From JAEUPI01 sp046348365 (lineage in GTDB: Bacteria; Pseudomonadota; Gammaproteobacteria; Burkholderiales; Burkholderiaceae_C): a stretch of 64,000 bases of DNA. A program made the translations under genes and the position numbers. The stretch spans positions 186,001 through 250,000 of the forward strand of contig JAXMEL010000003.1 of assembly GCA_046348365.1 (NCBI GenBank), in the 5' to 3' direction. Positions 25,607-35,544 of the stretch are shown here, piece by piece; the first letter of the stretch is position 1, and each line of letters opens with the position of its first letter. The notes beneath the pieces are model-generated. The model saw nothing but the letters and a program-made list of their open reading frames with translations. It made no database searches and had not been told where the DNA came from.

Positions 25607-27874
25607 ATGTCCCCCGGCGTCGCGCCCAGCCCACTTGCCCAGCAGGCGCGGCGCCGATACGCCGAATACATGGTCGCCGGCCTGCCCGCCCTGGCCAGCG
25701 CGGTGGCCAGCACGGCGCTCGCCCTGCTCGACAAACCCAGCGTCCCCGCCGTGGCGCTGATGCGGCGCGACCTGGCCAAGGCGATGGGGGCCTCCGGCGG
25801 CGCCTGGGCGCACGCCATGGGCGAGGGCATTCGTCGTCTCGTGGCGCAAGGCGGTGCGGCCACGCGCATGCAGGATCTCTCGACCCCCGGCGCCGGCCTG
25901 TCGCTGGTGGACGACGACACCATCGAGGGCGAGATCCTGACCTCCCGCCTGGCGCTGGCCATCATGGACCGGGCGTCGTGGGAGTTCGCCGATCTGCGCT
26001 CGCGCATCTCGTCGCTCGAAAAGCGCAGCGAACTCGACACCCACGACATGCTGCGCGCGCATGTGCTGGCACGGGTGGTGCTCGAAGGCTGGCGTGCAGC
26101 CGGCCTCGGCCAGGACGGCTGGCGCGAGCTGCAGGCGGTGCTGCACGACGAGTTCGCGCACCTCGTCGAGGAGGCCTATCACGAGACCAACCGCTGGCTG
26201 ATCGCGCAGAAGGTGATGCCGGAGATCGACCTGCGGCCGCTGATCCGCCGCTCGCGCGGCGGCGTCAGCGGCGGCGGCCTGGTGACCGGCCCCGACGGCA
26301 GCTCCTACTCGGAATCCGCGCGCGGCAGCCTGGCGCACGGCCAGCGCGTCGGCGACGAGACGCGGCTGATGACGCGCGCCGGCCCGCTGCGCCGCGAGCA
26401 TGCCAGCGAGGTGCTCGGGCGGCTGAACAACCTGGTGGGTCGCGTCAGCCCCGGGTTCGGCGACACCGCCCACCTGCAGCCGGCATCACCGGCTCTGGTG
26501 TCGGCGATCCACAGCGCCCAGGCCGGCGTGCAGCAGCGGCTGTCGGCTGCCACGCAACGCGGCGATGCGCAGGTGCTCAGCACGCCGGCGCTGCTGGCCG
26601 AGATGCAGCAGCGCAAGCAGGCGCTGAAGCAGGCCGCCGCCACGCCGATCGAGCGCGCGACGATCGAGATCGTCGCCATGATGTTCCAGGCCATCCTCAC
26701 CGAAGACCGCATCCCGGCGTCGATCCGCGTCTGGTTCGCACGGCTGCAGATGCCGGTGCTGCGCGTGGCCGTCAGCGAGCCCGATTTCTTCGCCACCATC
26801 GATCACCCGGCGCGCCGGCTGATCGACCGCATGGGCGCCTGCGTGATGGGCTTCGACTCCTCCACCGAGCACGCCGGCGAGGCGCTGGCCAAGGAGGTCA
26901 AGCGCGTGGTGCAGGTGGTCGAGGCCTACCCTGACACCGGCCGGCGCGTGTTCCAGACCGTGCTGATCGAGTTCGAGAAATTCCTCGAGCACTACTTCAA
27001 GAACGAGAACGAGGCCACGCGCAAGGGCGTGTCGCTGGCGCAGCAGATCGAGCAGCGCGAGACGCTGGCGATCCAGTACACGATCGAGCTGCGCCGCATG
27101 CTCAACGAGGTGCCGGTGCAGGAAGACGTGCGCCAGTTCCTGTTCCAGGTCTGGGCCGACGTGATGGCCACCACCGCGGTGCGCTACGGTGTCCAGTCGG
27201 AGCAGACCAAGGCCACGAAGCGCGCCGCCACCGACGTGATCTGGTCGGCCGGCGCCAAGGTCACGCGCGAGGAGCGCGCCGAGGTGATCCGCCGCCTGCC
27301 GCCGCTGCTGAAGACGCTGCGCGACGGCATGGCCTCAGCCGGCATCAGCGCCGAACGGCAGGACGAGCAGATCCAGATGCTCAACAACTCGCTGGCCGCA
27401 GCGTTCACCGCCAAGACCGCGGTGATCCCGGCCGACCGGCTCGAGGACCTGACGCTGCGCCTCGAATCGCTCGAAGAGCTGCTGCCCGACGCCGCCGACG
27501 TGAAGATCGACGAGTCGATGGTGCTCGACCTGTCGGGCCACGAAAGTTCCGAGATCGAGGTCGTGGCCGAAGGCGGCTCGATGCCCACGCCGGCGATGGT
27601 TGCCTGGGCACGCGAGCTGCAGGTCGGCAGCTGGTACATGCTCGACTACCGGCACCGCAACGAGCCGGTGCAGCTCGCCTGGCAGGGCATGAAGCGGCAG
27701 CTGTCGTTGTTCGTCACGCCGCAGGGCCGCTGCGTGCTGTTCCAGCAGCAGCGGCTGGCCGCCTTCCTGCAGGCCGGGCTGCTGCTGCCCGCGCAAGACG
27801 AGTCGCTCACCGTGCGCGCCACGCGCACCGCGCTGGCCAAGCTCGACGCCGATCCGTCGCGGCTGTTGAACTGA
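25607..27874 (+). CDS. DUF1631 family protein
   Basis: A 755-residue protein recognised as DUF1631 by its N-terminal SPLAQQARRRYAEYMV helix, LVDDDTIEGEILTSRLALAI, and LRAHVLARVV. Members are large, mostly helical, cytoplasmic, of unknown function. The last 90 residues (LQVGSWYMLDYRHRNEPVQL onward, with LSLFVTPQGRCVLF) have a small beta-domain look reminiscent of PilZ folds; that likeness is an inference. It stands 40 bp after secF, possibly with its own promoter. Confidence 0.85.
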   Translation: MSPGVAPSPLAQQARRRYAEYMVAGLPALASAVASTALALLDKPSVPAVALMRRDLAKAMGASGGAWAHAMGEGIRRLVAQGGAATRMQDLSTPGAGLSLVDDDTIEGEILTSRLALAIMDRASWEFADLRSRISSLEKRSELDTHDMLRAHVLARVVLEGWRAAGLGQDGWRELQAVLHDEFAHLVEEAYHETNRWLIAQKVMPEIDLRPLIRRSRGGVSGGGLVTGPDGSSYSESARGSLAHGQRVGDETRLMTRAGPLRREHASEVLGRLNNLVGRVSPGFGDTAHLQPASPALVSAIHSAQAGVQQRLSAATQRGDAQVLSTPALLAEMQQRKQALKQAAATPIERATIEIVAMMFQAILTEDRIPASIRVWFARLQMPVLRVAVSEPDFFATIDHPARRLIDRMGACVMGFDSSTEHAGEALAKEVKRVVQVVEAYPDTGRRVFQTVLIEFEKFLEHYFKNENEATRKGVSLAQQIEQRETLAIQYTIELRRMLNEVPVQEDVRQFLFQVWADVMATTAVRYGVQSEQTKATKRAATDVIWSAGAKVTREERAEVIRRLPPLLKTLRDGMASAGISAERQDEQIQMLNNSLAAAFTAKTAVIPADRLEDLTLRLESLEELLPDAADVKIDESMVLDLSGHESSEIEVVAEGGSMPTPAMVAWARELQVGSWYMLDYRHRNEPVQLAWQGMKRQLSLFVTPQGRCVLFQQQRLAAFLQAGLLLPAQDESLTVRATRTALAKLDADPSRLLN

Positions 27875-27907
27875 AATCGCGGCTGCGCGCCGCGCTGCGA
27901 ACGGGCG

Positions 27908-28360
27908 TCAGTGGATCAGCCGTTCGTCGGCGCTGACGAACAGCTCGTCGAGGATCAGCGCGTCGGGCTCCTCGCCCAGGCTCCAGAACACCATCAGCAC
28001 GATGACCTTGAGGTCATCGAGCGCGATCGAGCCCACGCCGGCGGCCTTGGCGCGGTCGAGCACCAGCTCGCGCATCACGGGCCGCAACACGCCGGAGGAT
28101 TCGAGGAAGCTCAGGAATCCGATCGACTCCTCGCCCAGCAACTCGCGCTCGGCGTCGGTGTAGACGCGGATGCTGGCGCCCGACGGCGCCGCCGCGTGGG
28201 TCTGCGTGCCCTGCGCCAGCCCGTCGAGCCAGCTCAGCGCCTCCTGGATCTCGTCGTTCTCGAAGCCGACCGCGGTGAGCTTGCGCGCCAGCTGGTCGTG
28301 CTCGGGGCAGGCGTCGGGCCGCCAGTAGTTTTCGTACAGATAGACCAGCACGTCGAACAT
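27908..28360 (-). CDS. smg: Smg family protein (DUF494)
   Basis: A 150-residue protein of the Smg family, named for its position next to dprA. It begins MFDVLVYLYENYWRPDACP and has the conserved GFENDEIQEALSWLDGL and RVYTDAERELLGEESIGFL. The start at 28360 is used because an in-frame ATG 13 codons upstream is not conserved and would run into dprA. Function remains unknown. Confidence 0.93.
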   Translation of the reverse strand: MFDVLVYLYENYWRPDACPEHDQLARKLTAVGFENDEIQEALSWLDGLAQGTQTHAAAPSGASIRVYTDAERELLGEESIGFLSFLESSGVLRPVMRELVLDRAKAAGVGSIALDDLKVIVLMVFWSLGEEPDALILDELFVSADERLIH

Positions 28361-28395
28361 GGATTCACTATACGCCGAGGCTTGCGCCGGCCGCC

Positions 28396-29511
28396 TCAAC
28401 CCGCCCCGCGACGCTGGTACATCCCGCCGGGCAGCCGCGCCAGCGCGCCCGCCAGCTCGAGCTCGAGCAGCCTGGCGCTCAACACGCCGGTGGCCAGGCC
28501 CGTTCGCGCCTGCAGCTCGTCGAGCGATACCGGTTCGTAGCCCATTGTTTCGAGCAGCGGATCGGCGGCCGGGTCCTGCGCGGTCGCGGCCTGCGGCTGC
28601 GCGGGTGGCGACGCGAAGCCGCCGATCTCGTCGAGCACGTCCTGCGCCGTCTCCACCAGCTTCGCGCCCTGCTTGATCAATGCATGACAGCCGCGCGATT
28701 GCGGCGAGTGGATCGAGCCGGGAATCGCGAACACCTCGCGTCCGGCGTCGGCGGCCTGCGCCGCAGTGATCAGCGAACCCGATTCGAGCGCCGCTTCGAC
28801 CACCAGCGTGCCGACGGCAAGCCCGGCGATGATGCGATTGCGCTGCGGAAAGTTCGGCGCCAGCGGCGGCGTGCCGAGCGGGAATTCGCTGACGATCAGC
28901 CCCGACTCGGCGATGCGGTGCGCCAGGTCGCGATGGCGGCGCGGATAGATCCGGTCGGCGCCGGTGCCGATGACGGCGATCGTGCCGGCGCCGCTGGCCA
29001 GCGCGCCCATGTGCGCGGCACCGTCGATGCCCAGCGCCATGCCCGACACCACCACCAGGCCGGCGCGGCCCAGGTGCTCGGCGAAGGCGCGCGCATTGTC
29101 GGCGCCCTGCGCCGTCGGGTTGCGGCTGCCCACGATGGCCAGGCAGCGCGCGCCGAGCAGCTCGGCGCGACCCTGCAGGTACAGCAGCAAGGGAGGATCG
29201 GCCGTCTGCAGCAGGCTCTGCGGATACAGCGCGTCGCCGATCGTGATCCAGCGTCGCGACGGGCCGCCCTCGACCCAGGCCTGCACCTTGGCCACTTCGT
29301 CGTCGAGCACCAGCGATTGCTGGCTGAGCGCGGCGGCCAGGTCGCGGCCGACCCGATGCACGCGCTCGGCATCCGTTGCCTCGAAGATCTCCTGGGGAGT
29401 GCCGAACGCGGCCAGCACCTGCCTCGCCTGCACGCGCCCGATGCTGGGCACCGCGAGCAGCCGCAGCCAGGCGGCGAGTTCACCGGCGTCGTCTTGCGCC
29501 GCCCGCGCCAC
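28396..29511 (-). CDS. dprA: DNA-processing protein DprA
   Basis: A 371-residue protein that loads RecA on incoming single-stranded DNA during transformation. An N-terminal helix-hairpin-helix-like region precedes the Rossmann domain with AIVGSRNPTAQG, VVSGMALGIDGAAHMGAL, AVIGTGADRIYPRRH and PNFPQRNRIIAGL. A C-terminal winged-helix domain (about 310-365) follows an Ala/Pro linker. It is in a transcript with the LysM gene upstream (18 bp) and smg downstream (35 bp). Confidence 0.95.
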   Translation of the reverse strand: MARAAQDDAGELAAWLRLLAVPSIGRVQARQVLAAFGTPQEIFEATDAERVHRVGRDLAAALSQQSLVLDDEVAKVQAWVEGGPSRRWITIGDALYPQSLLQTADPPLLLYLQGRAELLGARCLAIVGSRNPTAQGADNARAFAEHLGRAGLVVVSGMALGIDGAAHMGALASGAGTIAVIGTGADRIYPRRHRDLAHRIAESGLIVSEFPLGTPPLAPNFPQRNRIIAGLAVGTLVVEAALESGSLITAAQAADAGREVFAIPGSIHSPQSRGCHALIKQGAKLVETAQDVLDEIGGFASPPAQPQAATAQDPAADPLLETMGYEPVSLDELQARTGLATGVLSARLLELELAGALARLPGGMYQRRGAG

Positions 29512-29529
29512 GATGGGGCACCGCGCCGC

Positions 29530-30711
29530 TCAGGGCTGCGTGAAGCGATCGCCGGGCTTGACCGGATCCTGCGACGCGATGATCAGCGCGTAGGCCACGC
29601 GATCGAAGGTGCGGAACACGAACAGCGTGCCGACCCGCTCGTCGGGCAGCCTCATCATCGGCTTGGACGAATCGGTGCGATCCACCGACAGCGATCCCGC
29701 GCGCCACAGCGCGAACACATGGCCGCGCTCGACGCCGTCGCGCGTGCCCTTGTTGATGGTGATGATCTGGTTCTGGCCGGCCGACATGGCCTCGCCGTAG
29801 ATCGAGACGATGCGGCCGTCGATCGGCTTGGACGGCGCGTGCGGCACATAGGCCGAGTAGTCGGCCGGCGGCACCGGGGCCAGCCGGTCACCGACGCCGG
29901 CTTCCTGCCGGATGCTGGTCATGCGGAACGTGGCCGGCACGATCTGCGCGTTCTTGCCGTCGGCGGTGGCCAGGCCGCCTTCCTTGACGAACTCGGCATT
30001 GCCCACGAAGAGCGCCTCGTAACCCAGCAGCTCGCCGGTCACCGGATCGTTCAGCGGCTTGGTCTCGCGGAAGACGCGGAAGTCGCGTCCGCCCTTCAGG
30101 TCGCCGCGCACATAGGCGGTCTCGCCGCGCGACATCAGCACGCGGCCTTCCTGCGACGCCACGATGCGCGGCGCGGTGGCCAGCTCGTCGGTGTTGAACA
30201 CGACCGCGTCGTTCAGGAACGGGCCGATCAGGTGCAGCGGGATCGACGGGATCGCGCCGTTGTCGAGCGTCTCGGCGCGCGCACGCGGCGACAGCTTCAC
30301 GGTGTTGGTCGGCGCATCGCCGGCGCCGGCCGGCTGCGCCACGCGCAGCATCGCGCGGTCGCCGACCTTGACCAGCGCCAGCACCTGACCCGGATAGATC
30401 AGGTGCGGGTTGCGGATCTGGTCCATGTTCATGCCCCACAGCTCGGGCCAGCGCCACGGCGAGCGCAGGAAGAGCTTGGAGATGTCCCACAGCGTGTCGC
30501 CCTTTTGCACGGTGTGCGAGTCGGGCGCGTTGGGTGCCAGCTCCGACAGCGGCACGCCGGCCTGGGCCACTTGTTGCGCGGTGCCGCGCTGATCGGGCGT
30601 CACCGGCCAGGTCGCGGCCTGCGCCCAAGCGCCCATCGACACGAGCGCCATGCCGATGCACCAGGGCAAAACCTTGCGCGGCAAGCTCAGGCACTTCTCG
30701 GTACGGTTCAT
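29530..30711 (-). CDS. LysM domain protein
   Basis: A 393-residue exported protein. The signal peptide ends around MGAWAQA; a LysM peptidoglycan-binding domain covers about residues 65-115 (SHTVQKGDTLWDISKLFLRSP then YPGQVLALVKV). The remainder is a beta-rich region seen in the LysM proteins upstream of dprA in Burkholderiales. The chosen start (30711) has GGAGA upstream and gives a proper signal peptide. An in-frame ATG at 30813 has an even better GAGGAG site but would bury the signal peptide. Confidence 0.88.
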   Translation of the reverse strand: MNRTEKCLSLPRKVLPWCIGMALVSMGAWAQAATWPVTPDQRGTAQQVAQAGVPLSELAPNAPDSHTVQKGDTLWDISKLFLRSPWRWPELWGMNMDQIRNPHLIYPGQVLALVKVGDRAMLRVAQPAGAGDAPTNTVKLSPRARAETLDNGAIPSIPLHLIGPFLNDAVVFNTDELATAPRIVASQEGRVLMSRGETAYVRGDLKGGRDFRVFRETKPLNDPVTGELLGYEALFVGNAEFVKEGGLATADGKNAQIVPATFRMTSIRQEAGVGDRLAPVPPADYSAYVPHAPSKPIDGRIVSIYGEAMSAGQNQIITINKGTRDGVERGHVFALWRAGSLSVDRTDSSKPMMRLPDERVGTLFVFRTFDRVAYALIIASQDPVKPGDRFTQP

Positions 30712-30965
30712 CAACGCAGTCTCCGCTCGTCGGCGATGCCAAAATCCGGGCCCTGCAAGATCATTGCGGGGGCTCATGGGCAATGCCGGCCTGCAGGCCG
30801 CCACAATGCTCATGCTCCTCGGTAGATTCTGCCCATAAAGCCTTGATGCCGCAACGAAACTGACCGCGCAGGCGCTGCCGTGTGGAGCCGTTCACGCGTT
30901 TGCCCGTTGCGATCGGTCCACATCTGCGACGTGCTGCGTCGACCCTGCCCCGAGCGCCTTCACCC
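30712..30965. other. Divergent intergenic region, LysM gene to def
   Basis: These 254 bases separate the LysM-dprA-smg and def-fmt units and must contain both promoters. AT-richer stretches lie near 30825-30865 (TAGATT, CATAAAGCC). I see no RNA gene, terminator or convincing paired promoter boxes. Confidence 0.4.
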
Positions 30966-31490
30966 ATGGCCCAGCTGACGATCCTCCGCTACCCCGACCC
31001 GCGCCTGCACAAGGTCGCCGCACCGGTAACCGACGTGAATGCGCGCATCCGCCAGCTCGTGGCCGACATGCTCGAAACGATGTACGCCGCCGAAGGCGTG
31101 GGCCTGGCGGCCACGCAGGTCGATGTGCATCAGCGGGTGATCGTCATCGACGCCTCCGAGCGGCGCGACACGCCCCTGGTGCTGATCAACCCCGAGCTGA
31201 CGTGGCGGAGCGACGAGATCACGCTCGGCGAGGAAGGCTGCCTGTCGGTGCCGGCAATCTACGACAAGGTGGAGCGTCACACCGCCGTCACGGTGCGCGC
31301 GCAGGACCGCGAGGGCGGCTGGTTCGAGCAGCGCGTGGAAGGCCTGAGCGCGGTGTGCGTGCAGCACGAGATGGACCACCTGGTTGGCAAGGTGTTCGTC
31401 GAGTACCTGAGCCCGCTGAAGCGCGAGCGCATCCGCACCAAGCTCGCCAAGCGGGCGCGCGAAGAACTGGCGGAGCGGCGCGGAGCGTGA
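30966..31490 (+). CDS. def: Peptide deformylase
   Basis: A 174-residue metalloenzyme that removes the formyl group from new proteins. All three motifs are present: GVGLAATQ (44-51), EGCLSVP with the metal-ligand Cys92, and QHEMDH with His134, Glu135 and His138. An in-frame ATG 28 codons upstream exists but the start MAQLTILRYPDPRLHKVA is the conserved one. It is followed by fmt, the enzyme that adds the formyl group to Met-tRNA. Confidence 0.97.
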   Translation: MAQLTILRYPDPRLHKVAAPVTDVNARIRQLVADMLETMYAAEGVGLAATQVDVHQRVIVIDASERRDTPLVLINPELTWRSDEITLGEEGCLSVPAIYDKVERHTAVTVRAQDREGGWFEQRVEGLSAVCVQHEMDHLVGKVFVEYLSPLKRERIRTKLAKRAREELAERRGA

Positions 31491-31542
31491 ATCGCGTTCG
31501 AGCGGCCTCGGCGGCCGGGCCGGATCGCCGGGGGGTGACCAC

Positions 31543-32520
31543 GTGAAGATCGTGTTTGCCGGCACGCCGCCGTTCGCCGCCGCCGCGCTGCGCGCGATCG
31601 TCGCCGCAGGGCACGAGGTGGCGCTCGTGCTCACGCAGCCCGACCGGCCTGCCGGGCGCGGCCAGAAGCTGCAGGCGTCGGCGGTGAAGGAGCTGGCGCT
31701 GAAGCTCGGCATCGCCGTGCTCCAGCCGGCAGGGCTGCGCCTCGACGGCAAGCACGCCGCGGATGCCGCGCAGGCCAAGCAGACGCTCGAGGCCGTCGCG
31801 CCCGACGTGGCGGTGGTGGCCGCCTACGGCCTGATCCTGCCGGGCTGGGTGCTGGCCTTGCCGCGCCACGGCTGCCTGAACATCCACGCTTCGCTGCTGC
31901 CGCGCTGGCGCGGCGCGGCGCCGATCCAGCGCGCCATCGAAGCCGGCGACGCCGAAACCGGCATCACCATCATGCAGATGGATACCGGCCTCGACACCGG
32001 CGAGGCCTGCCTCGCACGCGCGCTGCCGATCGCGCCCGGCGACACCAGCGCCACGCTGCACGACCGGCTCGCCGGCGTCGGCGCCGAGCTGGTGGTCGAT
32101 GCGCTCGCCCGCCTGGCACAGGGCCGCCTGCCGCACGCGCCACAGCGTGCCGAGGGCGTGACCTATGCGAACAAGATCGACAAGCGCGAGGCGGCGATCG
32201 ACTGGCGCGCGAGCGCCGCGGCGATCGAGCGCCGCCTGCGCGCCTTCGATCCCTTTCCCGGCGCGAGCTTCCAGCTCGGTGGCGAGACGATCAAGGCCTG
32301 GCGCGGCGCGGTGCGCCCCGGCGTCGTCGGCGCCGAGCCGGGCCGGATCGTCTCGACGCTGCCCGGAGCGCTGACCGTGGCCTGCGGCGAAGGCTGCCTC
32401 GAACTGCTCGAACTGCAACGCCCGGGTGGCAAGCGCCTGCCGGCGCGGCTGTGCCTGGCCCAGAATCCACCCGAAGCCGGCTTGCGGCTACCCTGTCCGA
32501 ACGGCGACCGGCCGGATTGA
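31543..32520 (+). CDS. fmt: Methionyl-tRNA formyltransferase
   Basis: A 325-residue enzyme using 10-formyl-THF to formylate initiator Met-tRNA. The start is GTG at 31543 after a GGGGGTG site, giving VKIVFAGTPPFAAAAL. Motifs include TQPDRPAGRGQKL, the catalytic region LNIHASLLPRWRGAAPIQ, and MQMDTGLDTGE; the C-terminal OB domain begins near residue 205. It lies 52 bp after def. Confidence 0.97.
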   Translation: MKIVFAGTPPFAAAALRAIVAAGHEVALVLTQPDRPAGRGQKLQASAVKELALKLGIAVLQPAGLRLDGKHAADAAQAKQTLEAVAPDVAVVAAYGLILPGWVLALPRHGCLNIHASLLPRWRGAAPIQRAIEAGDAETGITIMQMDTGLDTGEACLARALPIAPGDTSATLHDRLAGVGAELVVDALARLAQGRLPHAPQRAEGVTYANKIDKREAAIDWRASAAAIERRLRAFDPFPGASFQLGGETIKAWRGAVRPGVVGAEPGRIVSTLPGALTVACGEGCLELLELQRPGGKRLPARLCLAQNPPEAGLRLPCPNGDRPD

Positions 32521-32601
32521 AGAAGCCGGATTGAACTGTCGACCGCCGCCCGCATCTAGCAACTCCGTCGTCACCACGCGCTCTCGCGCAGGACTCACGC
32601 C

Positions 32602-33450
32602 ATGTTCAACCTGATGAAGACCGCCATCCTGATGGCCGCCATCACGGCGCTGTTCATGCTGATCGGCCGCATGCTCGGCGGCCAGAGCGGCATGATGCTG
32701 GCGCTGGTGGTCGCGCTGGGGATGAACTTCTTCAGCTACTGGTTCAGCGACAAGATCGTGCTGCGCATGTACAACGCGCGCGAGGTCGACGACAGCTCCG
32801 CGCCGCAGTTCGTGGGCATGGTGCGCGACCTGGCCACGCGCGCCGGCCTGCCGATGCCGCGCGTGTACCTGATCGACGGGGAAGCCCCCAACGCCTTCGC
32901 CACCGGCCGCAACCCGGCGCACGCCGCGGTGGCGGCCACCACCGGCATCATCCGCGCGCTCAGCGAGCGCGAGTTGCGCGGCGTGATGGCGCATGAGCTG
33001 GCGCACGTGAAGCACCGCGACATCCTGATCTCGACCATCAGCGCCACGATGGCCGGCGCCATCGGCATGCTGGCCAACTTCGGCATGATGTTCGGCGGCC
33101 GCAGCGACGACGGGCGGCCGGCCAATCCGATCGCCGGGCTGCTGGTGGCCATCCTCGCCCCGCTGGCGGCGAGCCTGATCCAGATGGCCATCAGCCGCTC
33201 GCGCGAGTTCGAGGCCGACCGCGGCGGTGCCGAGATCTCCGGCGAGCCGCAGGCGCTGGCCTCGGCGCTGCAGAAGATCCATCGCTTCGCGCAAGGCATC
33301 CCGCTGCAGGCGGCCGAGCGCCACCCCGAGACAGCGCAGATGATGATCATGAACCCGCTGTCGGGCGGCGGGCTGCGCAGTCTCTTCTCCACCCACCCGT
33401 CGACCGAGGAGCGCGTGGAGCGCCTGCTCGCGATGGCTGCGGGGCGATAA
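32602..33450 (+). CDS. htpX: Protease HtpX
   Basis: A 282-residue inner-membrane zinc metalloprotease that removes misfolded membrane proteins. The zinc motif HELAH is at residues 131-135 and the third ligand is the Glu in RSREFEADRGGAE (about 208). Two N-terminal helices and two central ones frame the catalytic face in the cytoplasm. It completes the def-fmt-htpX order common in Burkholderiales. Confidence 0.96.
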   Translation: MFNLMKTAILMAAITALFMLIGRMLGGQSGMMLALVVALGMNFFSYWFSDKIVLRMYNAREVDDSSAPQFVGMVRDLATRAGLPMPRVYLIDGEAPNAFATGRNPAHAAVAATTGIIRALSERELRGVMAHELAHVKHRDILISTISATMAGAIGMLANFGMMFGGRSDDGRPANPIAGLLVAILAPLAASLIQMAISRSREFEADRGGAEISGEPQALASALQKIHRFAQGIPLQAAERHPETAQMMIMNPLSGGGLRSLFSTHPSTEERVERLLAMAAGR

Positions 33451-33525
33451 CCCCTCTTTTCTGCGCTCAGCCGCCGGCCGGCGCGGCCGATGATGCGTGA
33501 CGTCACGCACCATCGGGTCCGTTGC

Positions 33526-34065
33526 ATGCGCCCTGCCCTGCTCCTCGCCACGCTCGCCCTTGCCGGCTGCAACCTGTTCGGCGGCGACGACACCGAGGCC
33601 GTTGCCGCGCGCCGCGAGGCCGACGGCAAGGCCATCGGCGGCGCCTGCCGCCACGCCGGCCGCGCCATCGAGGACTGCTACACGCTCAACCGCAGGGCCG
33701 ACCGGTCGGCGATGTACGCCGGCTGGCGCGAGATGAACGACTACATGCGCGAGAACAAGATCGACCCGGTGGCGCCGCAGCTCAGCGCCGAAACCGCGGT
33801 CGCGCACGCCGCCGACGGTGGCGCCGAAGGCAAGAAGGCGGGCAAGGCAGCCGAGAAGACGCCCGAGAAGTCCGGTGACAAGGCCGCCGCAAAGGCCGCA
33901 GGCAAGGCCGACAGCGCCAAGAGCGGCGAGAAGTCCGCCGACAAGGCGGCCGAGAAGGCGGCCGACAAGTCCAGCGACAAGCCCGCAGGCGACAAGCCGG
34001 CCGAAAAGGCCCCGGCGAAAGACGCCCACAGCGCCGCCGAGGCCAACGGCCCCGCCGAGTCCTGA
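33526..34065 (+). CDS. Lipoprotein with Lys/Ala-rich tail
   Basis: A 179-residue lipoprotein with lipobox LALAGC. Residues about 35-85 (AIGGACRHAGRAIEDCYTLN, YAGWREMNDYMRENKID) form a compact conserved segment with two cysteines, which I believe recurs in Burkholderiales lipoproteins of unknown function. The last 95 residues are a repetitive Lys-Ala-Glu-Asp tail (AEKTPEKSGDKAAAKAAGKA and so on), probably flexible. The start at 33526 gives the shortest sensible signal peptide. Confidence 0.78.
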   Translation: MRPALLLATLALAGCNLFGGDDTEAVAARREADGKAIGGACRHAGRAIEDCYTLNRRADRSAMYAGWREMNDYMRENKIDPVAPQLSAETAVAHAADGGAEGKKAGKAAEKTPEKSGDKAAAKAAGKADSAKSGEKSADKAAEKAADKSSDKPAGDKPAEKAPAKDAHSAAEANGPAES

Positions 34066-34210
34066 ACGCGCGCCGCGCGCGCAAGCGTTGATCCAGCACG
34101 CCGGCGCCGCCACGGCGCCATAGGACAATTCGCGCAGGGTGTGCGCGGTGGCTGAGTGCCGCCCATGGCACGCCGCCGGTTCCCTTCTCGACTTCGCATC
34201 GGAACACAGC

Positions 34211-35404
34211 ATGAAGATCCTCCGCCTGCAAGACCTCATCGACCAGGGCCGCGTGCGCGGCCAGCGCGTGTTCATCCGCGCCGACCTCAACGTGCCGCAG
34301 GACGACGCCGGCCGCATCACCGAGGACACGCGCATCCGCGCTTCGCTGCCGTGCATCCGCATGGCGCTCGACGCCGGCGCCGCGGTGATGGTCACCTCGC
34401 ACCTCGGCCGCCCCACCGAGGGCGAGTTCAAGCCCGAGGACTCGCTCGCACCGGTGGCCGAGCGCATGGCGCAGCTGCTCGGCCGCGCGGTGCCGCTGAA
34501 GGCGAACTGGGTCGACGGCGTCGACGTCAAGCCCGGCGAGGTGGTGCTGCTCGAGAACTGCCGCCTCAACAAGGGCGAGAAGAACAACAACGAGGCGCTG
34601 GCCAAGAAGATGGCTGCGCTGTGCGACATCTTCGTGCACGACGCCTTCGGCACCGCGCACCGCGCCGAGGCCAGCACCTACGGCATCGCGCAGTTCGCCA
34701 AGGTGGCCTGCGCGGGCCCGCTGCTGGCGGCCGAGATCGACGCCATCTCCAAGGCGCTCAGCGATCCCAAGCGCCCGCTGGTGGCGATCGTGGCCGGCAG
34801 CAAGGTGAGCACCAAGCTCACGATCCTGCAAAGCCTGGCGAAGAACGTCGACGGGCTGATCGTCGGCGGCGGCATCGCCAACACCTTCATGCTCGCGGCG
34901 GGCCTCGGCATCGGCAAGTCACTCGCCGAGCCTGATCTGCTGGCCGAGGCCAAGGCAGTGATGGCGGCGATGAAGGCGCGCGGCGCGGAGGTGCCGGTGC
35001 CCGTCGACGTGGTGGTGGCCAAGGAGTTCAAGGCCGACGCCGCGGCCACCGTGAAAGCAGCCACCGACGTGGCCGCCGACGACCTGATCCTCGACATCGG
35101 GCCGAAGACCGCCGCGCAGCTCGCCGAGAAGCTGAAGGCCGCCGGCACCATCGTGTGGAACGGCCCGGTGGGCGTGTTCGAGTTCGACGCCTTCGCCAAG
35201 GGCACCGAGACGATCGCGCGCGCCATCGCCGCGAGCAAGGCCTTTTCGATTGCCGGTGGCGGCGACACGCTGGCCGCGATCGCCAAGTACGGCATCGAGA
35301 AGCAAGTGGGCTACATCTCCACCGGCGGCGGCGCCTTCCTCGAGGTGCTGGAGGGAAAGACCCTGCCGGCGTTCGAGATTCTCGCCAAGCGCGCCGTCGC
35401 ATAG
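34211..35404 (+). CDS. pgk: Phosphoglycerate kinase
   Basis: A 397-residue glycolytic enzyme making ATP from 1,3-bisphosphoglycerate. It shows VFIRADLNVPQDD, MVTSHLGRPTEG, DAFGTAHRAEAST, AIVAGSKVSTKL, and the nucleotide-binding IVGGGIANTF and GGGDTLAAI. The start at 34211 matches the family N-terminus; an in-frame ATG 24 codons upstream does not. It leads a block of carbon-metabolism genes running to purC. Confidence 0.97.
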   Translation: MKILRLQDLIDQGRVRGQRVFIRADLNVPQDDAGRITEDTRIRASLPCIRMALDAGAAVMVTSHLGRPTEGEFKPEDSLAPVAERMAQLLGRAVPLKANWVDGVDVKPGEVVLLENCRLNKGEKNNNEALAKKMAALCDIFVHDAFGTAHRAEASTYGIAQFAKVACAGPLLAAEIDAISKALSDPKRPLVAIVAGSKVSTKLTILQSLAKNVDGLIVGGGIANTFMLAAGLGIGKSLAEPDLLAEAKAVMAAMKARGAEVPVPVDVVVAKEFKADAAATVKAATDVAADDLILDIGPKTAAQLAEKLKAAGTIVWNGPVGVFEFDAFAKGTETIARAIAASKAFSIAGGGDTLAAIAKYGIEKQVGYISTGGGAFLEVLEGKTLPAFEILAKRAVA

Positions 35405-35544
35405 CTGCGCGCGCGCTGCGCCGGGAGATCGGCGTCGGTCTTTAGCGCTGTTGCGGTCGAAGCTGCTTTGGTTTGCCCGACTCCCGGGGTCGCCGAAACC
35501 GGCGTACCCTGGGCCGTTCGCATGCCCATGATGTGGAGACAAGC

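Noticed and set aside
22017..26473. Long minus-strand frames opposite secD, secF and DUF1631
   Set aside because: Antisense shadows with Arg/His/Gln-biased translation and no start context or motifs.
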